A DNA stretch of 64,000 bases from Branchipolynoe longqiensis (lineage: Eukaryota > Annelida > Polychaeta > Phyllodocida > Polynoidae): assembly GCA_030323885.1 (NCBI GenBank), contig CM059186.1, forward strand, positions 151,130,407 through 151,194,406, written 5' to 3'. Shown one piece after another: positions 36,501 to 45,500 of the stretch (position 1 is its first letter; each line of letters begins with the position of its first letter). Both the position numbers and the translations under genes were made by a program. The notes below the pieces were generated by a model. The model worked only from the letters and a program-made list of their open reading frames with translations, was not told the origin of the DNA and did no database searches.

Positions 36501-39500
36501 TCTATCTGCTCGGTGTCAGTGAAGCCTACCTAGTCCGGGGCAGTTTCCTGAGGTGTCTTATCTGTCGAGAGCTAATTTGAATTGATGATACCTGCCTTAT
36601 TTTGCTCCTACAGTGTTGTTGATAGTTTAGTTCACAGGATGCTTCTGAGCTATATTTGTGTCACTAAGAAAGATGGCTACCACGAGACTCACACTGGGGG
36701 CAAAGATCAGAAACACGGCCAAGAGTACAGGGAGGGGGGGGGGGGCGGGAGCAGAACAGGGAGTTTTCTGGATAGTGAGAAGTATTTCATTCAGTGCGTA
36801 TAGTTTTATTTCTGAGGATTTGTACGAATATTCCTGAATGTAAAAGTCCTGCAATGAAAGCGCCCACGTAGACCAACACAGTCCATGCTCAACTCTAAAT
36901 TGTCACTTAGTCCAGGAGACCATCTCTTCCGTGCGGACAAAATGTTATATGGGATAAATAAAGAATAAATACTTGGGAACAAATCCAATCCCCAAACAAC
37001 CTGCAGAATCGTAGTACCGACTAGGTGTCTAGAGCACTGATGTCGGTAGCTGAGGAAGTGTGTGGGGATAGGAGGGGAAACAGATAATGAAGGAATCAGC
37101 TTGCTTATGATTGGCCTCGAAAGATATAATAACGGAATAGGTTTGCACAGACATACTTAAAATTAGAAACGAAGCAATTTGCTCATGCATAGTATGTTGG
37201 GTGGTCGTTGGAGTTTTGCGTCCTGGCAACATCTAAGGTCATATCAGGATGGGTATCGACTTGTGACAGTGCACACTCATGGTGACTTTATACTGCTGCC
37301 CCACTGGGAGACCAGGCCACCAGCACCATTAGTTGATACCACACTCAGTCACATTATCCTGACACTGAGCCAACCTGTCCTTGCTCTATCTTAATAATGA
37401 CGAGCACCTGGTTAGGAAATGACAAGTATCACTTTTTAAGTCATTGGTTTGACTCGACCAGGGTTCAAACCTGTGGGTTCGAATCTCACGATCTACCCAA
37501 ACCAGAGACGGACGCCATGCATAGCAAGCTAGAAAAGATATGCGCCGGCTCTGATAAGAACATGTCTGATGTCGCTTTTCCAATGAAGGAATAAAGGAAA
37601 GAAAACAAATAAATCAATTTGAAACATGTAAGGTAAAAACAATAACAAGCTGATTGTCGCCTACCTGAGGTGGACCTCCTCGGTGGCCAGGTGGCTCTGG
37701 CTGACCTTGTGCGTGTAGATCTTGATGGACACGCTCTGCTCGCGGTTGTTCACCATCAGCTTGCCGGGCTTCACCTCGCTCCAGATGCTCTTGCGCGAGT
37801 TGCGCTTTGCCATAGCAGACGTGTTCGGTCTGAGGATCTCAACGTCGTCGCTGCTGAAGTCGTACTCGCGGATGTAGAGGTTGTTGAAGCGGGCTAGCTT
37901 CTCCTGCAGTTCCGGAAGTGTCCGCTCGAGGCCCAGGTAGTGCGATTCGAGCTCTGCGCTTGTGCGCTTGTCCTTGACGATCGCCTCGATGAGGCTGCGG
38001 TTGCTCTCGACCAGCCTCGGAATGGCGCCACGCATGCATTCGAGGTACTGGCGTGCGGGTTCCATTTGGTTGTAGACATACTCGCTGACGATCTCAATAT
38101 CGGAGACCTTATCGAGCGTCTGTGCAGCACGCATGCGCACAAAATACACGGGATCTTCCAGGTAGTTCTCGAGGTTCTTCTGCGCGATGCTCCTTCGGCG
38201 CCACTTCTTGAAGTCCCAGAGGAGGAGGATGGGTGCTCCGAGCAGCATGCCGACCGCCATCGGCACTAGCACCGGGGCGGCCACACCCAGTGCAACCTTC
38301 TCCAGGGAGTTGAGGTTGAGGTTCCAGAAGCCATTCGCAGTCTCCACATTGTCGGTGATGCTCATGAGGCGCGAAGTGTCCTCATCGCTCATGTCAGACA
38401 GCGAGAGCTCATCGCTCTGGATGAAGTTCTCGACTGTGCTCAGTTGGCTGTCGAGAACGAGGAACTCATCCTTGAATGTTCGCAGTAGCTCTTGCTGCAC
38501 GAGCTGGAACATCTGCGTCTTCTCGTCCCATTCGCGAAGGATTTCGGAGAGGCGCTTTTCGATGAGGCAGTCGAGGTCCGCCTCCACATCGGGCCAGATG
38601 TCGTCCTCTTCGACCCGCGGCAGCTGGTCTTCGGCCCAGCAGGTGATGCGCAGCTTGGCCTCTTCTGTCTGTAAGTACTGTGACAGCTTGGCGGAGGTGG
38701 TACGCACGTTCTTGTCCAGCTGCTTCTCGAGCCGCTTCATGATGATGTCGCTCTCCTTCTCCACCTGGTGTCGATGTCCACCCGGCAAAAAAGAACATGG
38801 TTAGTGGAACTGAGTGCATTATTAGGAAATGGTTAGTGAATTACTAGAAGATGGCTAGTGAATTCTTACGAGATGGTTAGTGAATTATTAGATGGTTAGT
38901 GAATTATTAGTAGACGGTTAGTGAATTATTAGGAGATGGTTAGTGAAGTACATGCAGTTAGCTACCTGTCTTCAAATAATGACAATTCTGCATCCAGATT
39001 CATTTTGTCTTGATTTAGCAGGTGGCCTGTCATCAGAGGGACAGTTAAATGAGACAAAAAACAGTTTGTATTTCGAATAATTGATTAATGTATGAAGTAC
39101 TATTTGTCTCATAATTTTCTGTTCTTCCAATGACATGACACCTGCCATGTCAGGACAACATTGGTCTAGATACTGAGCTGTCCTTTGAAGATAGTACATT
39201 TGCATAACCGTTGTAGTAGTGCTTGATTCGGTAATGATGCGGGCAGTTTTCAGTTTTAAATCTTTCGTTACTCCCGCATGGCTGTCCTACCTCAGATAGA
39301 TCAGCTGAGCGCACATTCAATGTTAGAACCAAAATAAAACAGGGTAGGTTTAAATCTAATATAATGAGCTAAACGGAATCTACGCACAGACACTAGATTC
39401 GTATAATTAACAGATTGATGCAATATATATTTGATAACAAAGCTCAGGCACTCAGATACTCACACTCACATACCCACTCACATAGTCACACATTTACATA

Positions 39501-42500
39501 CCGATCATGAGAATGGAGATATAATAGAGCGCCCTTACTACCAGGAGCCATTCTAGGGCACGAAACATGAAATGTACATGCAATATGACATGTTCAAAAG
39601 AGCTGCATCAAAATGTTGAAAGATGTGAATATTTCATTTACAGTTAAGAGCAACCTTATATGATTGAGTCTGAAGAACAGATTAACACTTTTTAGAGAGG
39701 ATGCATTTGTTACCTCCTGTGACAACTTATCCAATTGAAGCCTAAAGGCCGTGTCACATTCAGACACATCTCGCAAGCGCGCCGCCAACGCGTAAAATCC
39801 CTTTTTTACGTCAATGCGTCAAACTTTTCGGCGCGGGGGGGAAAAGTTGGACATCAGCGCAACGTAGTGAACATAAGCGTAGCATCGGTCTGACATAGTC
39901 ATAACGTATGTTGACGCATGAGAAAAAAAACTAAAAAAGTTTGGCACAACGTGTGGCTAACATGCCTCTTGCGCATGTGGCGTTTACCTAGCGTTGGCAT
40001 AACGTGCTCCCAACATTCTGCTAGCGACTGTTAAATGTGTTGCACAATGTAGTGCCAGCGCATGAGCGACGCATGTCCAACGACAGTCCAGTGCATTTCG
40101 GCATTGCGCTAGCGTGCACCCAGCGTGCGCGACATTGGCGTAACACGTGAGTAATGCATGCCAATGTGCGGGGGGCACCCAACCCACCTGTGTCTTGGGT
40201 ATAAATAAGGCTGCAGTCTGGCTCTCTCCTCATAACACCTCCAGCATGCCAGGGAAGAAGACCTCATCAGCACCCAGCCAGTTCGGCCAGGGACGCAGCA
40301 AAAGGAAAGGGAAATGCAGGAAGAGGATGATGGGGGAGACATCACCATCTGCATCACAATCTCCAGTATCTCCTCATTGGACATCGACATCTAGCCAGCC
40401 CGAGGAGACGATGGAGACACAGTCCACGTCTCCGTTGCCTCCTCGGTCCCGCCCCTCATCCGTCACTTCCACCTCATCAAACATGCAGCAGGGGCCAAAC
40501 AAGATGAGGGTGAGGAAGTGCGACTGCACTCTGACCACAGCAGACGAGGAGCTGATGCTGGAGTTCCTGCAGGACAACCCCGGTATATGGAACGTCAGGA
40601 TGAGTGACTACCGGTAGACAGACAATAAAGGGAAGCTTTGGGAGGACCAGGGCGAAAGGATGGGCAAAACTGCGGGGCATCTCCAGGGCTGGTTCAAGTC
40701 CCTACGCGACTGCAACATGAGGCTGCACAAGAAGAAGAGCAGTGACTGGCCTACCCTGCATACCGAGAGGGAGCAGTGGATCATGGACAAGTTAGGCTTC
40801 CTGAGTTCAGTCGTCAGGCACCGGCCTGAGCCCTGCGGAACTGTAAGTACTATATATTTTACTGACATTGTAACTTGCAGTGCTGTGGATTTGATTCATG
40901 ATAGACTTTATTTTTGTTGTTGGTAAATGTGTTTATTCTGCTGACTAAGTCTTTTGTCAGTGCCAAAGCACTGGTCTTCCAGCCATTTTTCAATTCAGGG
41001 TCATTTACACAAAAGGTATATAGAATAAGGTGTACAATACCTGTTGAATACACAATTTGCACCATGTAACACAATGAAATTCTGTAACCCAAAAGTTCCA
41101 TAGCAATATGGTAACAGTAGTGTCATATAACTAGATCAATATTAGTCAGATCAATGTGAGTATATATATAGAGTTTAGAATGTAAGCAGAAGTTATCTTC
41201 TGTATTCAGTTGGTAAAGTTGTAGTAAGTTTTAAAGTTCAGTTGCAATTAGGTAAGTGGTATAAAAATGTTGGTTTGTTAGGAATATTCTAGTGTAGTTA
41301 GTTATGTGAGTTTATGAATTATGTTGTTGGGGTGGGGTTCTTAATAATACACGGGACCAGCTGTGACCAGTGAAGCAGTGGGACCAATCCCAGTGCATTT
41401 AGGTATTAAATTTTACATTTTTACCTGGACTGTCTCTGTCATTGTATACGGTTGACTGGAGATAACAGAGGAACAGCAACAAATTATAAAAAGGGGGGTG
41501 TGGGGGGGAGAAACCGAAGCTGAGGGTTCGGTGGTCTGCCACTTATGGCATGGTGACGCCATGGAACATACTTTACTGCAACTGCATAAGGGCCTGCCCA
41601 ATCCAATGTACTCTTAGTGAGTTTTTAAATTCTCGGTAAGAGGAAGCTGCCCTGGTTCTGGCTGGTAGGTTGTTCCACATCATGCTGCCTTTATAAATTG
41701 GTGCTTTAATTAGTTTGTTTGTGGAAGGCTTGGGGACTTTGAGTAGAGTGGAATCAGCCCATCTAGTATTCCTTTTTGTGTTGTCTATATATTGGATCTC
41801 TCTGGCTCTTCTGACCATAAGTGATAGGAGATGTGAATCTCTTCTAACCATTAGGTAATCTAAGTTTGCTTTGTCATGCATTTCCTGTACACTTAGTGTT
41901 TTGCCCCAATAAATTGTTCTTAACACCCGGTTTTGGATCCTTTGTAGCTTAGTCAGTTGCTGCTTTGTGAGCAATCCATAAATTATATCATTATAGTCTA
42001 TTATTGGTAGAACTGTTGATTTATATAGCAGTAGGGCAGTGTTTTCGCTTATGAAGCTCCGCATCTTCCTGATTGTAGTCATTTTTAGTGCCAATGATTG
42101 AGTTAGTCTAGCCAGCTGTTGATTCCCATTTAAGGTAGAATCAATTACTGTTCCTAAGTACTTGTATGCACTTGCCTCCTTAATTTGGTTTCCGCCAATA
42201 TGCAGTGTAATGGATTGTGCTTCCTTGCTTTAGTGCCATAAATGACAAACTCAGTTTTATTGGTGTTAAGGGATAGTTTGTTTTCGCTACACCACATGTT
42301 AACCCTGGTCAGCACTGTCCGAACCTGATCGGTTGCTATTTGGAAATCTTTATTGTGTACTGTGAGTGCTTTATTCTGGATAAATCTATGTATATATTTT
42401 AATGGCATTATAATTTGCAATGATGTGCTTTTTTGTATTCTTTACCTCATTTTGGCCAATACATTTGTATTCATGTTACTTATGGTACTTTATTATTGTG

Positions 42501-45500
42501 TCTTGCAGGTGCTTGCTGCCATAGATGCAGCTCAGGGCATTCTGGGGGCTGCATAGTCAGCCTGCGCTGAGCTGCAGATCGGGCTGGATGAGTAGCTGGG
42601 GAGACCCAGACCCCCAGCCGCAGCCCGAGGCAGGGCGAAGGAGGACAGCAGTCTGCTGACAATGCTTCAGCAGCGCATTGATGAGTAGGGGGAGCTGCTG
42701 GAAACCCTGAAGCCAGTTGCATCACAAGCCATGACAGGGGGGACAGCCTTTGGTAATTTCGTCAGGGACGCGATGGAGACTATGTCCAAGGCCCAAGAAA
42801 AGAAGGTGCGGGCCAGGATTTATCACATCCTGTTGGAGGTGCTGGATGAAGAAGTCAACAACGATGAGCAACACATGCACATGGAGCCATCCAGGTCCAA
42901 CCCCTCCACGGCGTGTCCTGTGCGGCCCCATCTGTGACGTCGTGGCAGTCGACGTTGTCACACGTGTCCTCCTGTCCATCGCCAAGCTTGATGTACCAGA
43001 CTTATCCCCACCAGTGGAGACACCAACCACCTCCAGGATCCCCATGGGCATCACAGAGCCAGGAGTATATGCAGCAGTACATGATGCAGCTGATTCTGCC
43101 TGCGCTGGCGGTGGTGATGCACCACCCGATGGACGGATGCAGCAGCAGCCGATGGCGCAGGTACTGCAGCCGGTACTGCAGCCCCAGGCTCTGTTGGGCC
43201 AGCAGCCCATGGGCCCGCCTCCACTGGTGGGGATGCCTTCACCACATACAGCACGTCCAGCACCTTCAGCAGCCAGGAGTATATGCAGCAGTACATGATG
43301 CAGCCGGTGCTGCCTGCGCTGGCAGTGGTGATGCACCACCCGACGGGACGGATGCAGCAGCAGCTGACGGCACAGGTACTGCAGCCGGTACTGCAGCCCC
43401 AGGCTCTATGGGGCCAACAGCCCATGGGCCCGCCTCCACTGGTGGGGATGCCTTCACCACCTACAGCATGTCCAGCACCTTCAGCAGCATCACCTCCAGC
43501 AGCACCTCAGCTCTGGCACAGGCAGCAATGTCAAAACCGACCGGCAGCTCGGGGTGTGGGTTTCAGCCCAAGCGGTACTGAACCAGTCCACCAGTACTCT
43601 GACAGCCGCGGACAGCTTGCTGAATCTGTCTGGGCTGTCAGGGATTTCCAACATTTCCAACTTGAACATTGAGGCGCAGGAGCTGTTTGCTCCTGTGGGG
43701 GACATGGACACCCCACCAAAGGCCCCAGAGGCTAAGTGACTGTAATGTTGGTGCTGTATATATGTATATATTCATTGTTTGTAGTATGTAAATATTATAG
43801 CCATGTATATATGTATATTTGTTATAATGTAATTATTATGTGCCTCTATACACTATTTATAAAATGTTTGTGTAAAGAAAACTACATGTATTTTAATCCA
43901 GATTTTGGTCTCTGAGCCTATTTCTTTGTAAACATTATTTATCCTTATTATACAAATCCCCCAAATGCAATGTGGTAAAAATTAATTAAATGAAACTTAA
44001 AATAATTTAGGCCTTTGCCCAGTTATCCTACTTTACAAAAACTAATCTACATGTAACTGTAAATAAGAAACCTGCCTCCCCCTTAAAATAAGTGACATGT
44101 TAAATTTGGCCCTTGAAAAGTAAGTAATCTTCCCCATAAAGTAACCTTTGTCACCCAAATTAATAAGTGACATGTAAATTTGTCAGTGCAAAAGTAATCT
44201 TCCCCACCCAAGGTAATAACTGACATGTAAATTTGTCAGTGTATATAATTGGGCCCAGAACAAATTAAAGATACCTACCCACCCAAATTTGTCAGTCTAT
44301 ATAATTGGGCCCAGAAAAAAATTTAAGATACCTACCCCACCCAATTTAATAACTGACATGTAAATTGGTCAGTGTATATAATTGGGCCCAGAAAAAAATT
44401 AACGTTACCTACCCCACCCAAGTTTAATAACGGACATGTAAATTTGTCAGTGTATATAATTGGGCCCAGACAAAAATAAAGGTACCTACCCCACCCAAGT
44501 TAATAACTGACATGTAAATTTGTCAGTGTATATAATTGGGCCCAGAAAAAAAAAAAACTGACATAAATTTGGCAGTGTATATATAATTGTGCCCAGACAA
44601 AACAATTCGCCTAAATCTTCCCCACCCAAAAAGATTACTGACATGTGAAGCTTGGTTCGGTATCAACAACAGATAGTGATATCTTTTGTTTAAATATTTT
44701 TTTACATACAAATATCACAGTAAATATCACAAATGACAGAGATCACGGTACAATAACATCACAGTACAAAGACATTACTAGATTATATTGTCCTGCCATT
44801 CAACTGAACTGCCTGGGGAGTTGGTCCAGTCCTTGAGGAGATTCTGCTTCTCCTTTCCTGCCCTGAAGCCAGTGTTCATACCAGGTACTTGAGTGGCTAG
44901 GTCTGGCAGGTTTAGGCCCTCTCTCCATGCTCCGGGGATGACATTGTGGTTGCTTTTCTCTTCACAGTCTAGCTGATGATTCTGGAGCATGGCATATCTC
45001 ATCCTCATCATTTTGTGTAGGATCATGCATGTGGTGACGATCAGCTTCATGGTGGAGGGGAGGTGCTGCATCGTGGTGAGCAGAACCTGGAATAGGTTTG
45101 CCAGGATGCCAGACGCATTCTCCACGACTCTCCAAATGCACGCCCTATATGTCAAATACGTCGAGACAAGGTGGAGAAACGCCAACCGCGCATCGGCCAT
45201 ATGCTATGCATATGTTAGAACAACATCATCATACGTTGGTGTTGTGTTGCCAACCCACAGACTGAATGCTCTCAATCAGAGGAACGAAAGTCAATGTAGG
45301 ATAACATAAGAACAATGTTCCTCCAACATGCGTCTAACATATCTCGATGTATGCCTAACGTAGGTGTAACGTAAGCACCCATGCATTGTCGTACGTCGAA
45401 AGTTTTGTGCATGCACAAAACTTCGTCGACCCCCTGAAGCGCCACCATATGTCAACGAATGTCAACGTAATTGAAGTATACCAACGCATGCCTAACGCAC

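Larger units (their letters stand above)
40246..43739 (+). pseudogene. MADF-BESS protein gene of Harbinger-like element
   Basis: Exon 1 is 40246-40842 (donor GTAAGT); exon 2 starts at 42509 after TTGTGTCTTGCAG, phase 0. The N-terminus is Ser/Pro-rich. MADF region: TTADEELMLEFLQDNPGIW, then KLWEDQGERMGKTAGHLQGW and FKSLRDCNMRLHKKK. In exon 2, FGNFVRDAMETMSKAQEKKV plus RARIYHILLEVL matches a BESS motif. Stops break it at 40615, 42554, 42593 and 42686, all TAG, then TGA at 42935. After that the Met/Gln-rich repeats and the likely C-terminus (LNLSGLSGISNISNLNIEAQ, ending at 43739) lie in other frames. Such proteins act with the transposase in binding element ends. Confidence 0.72.
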
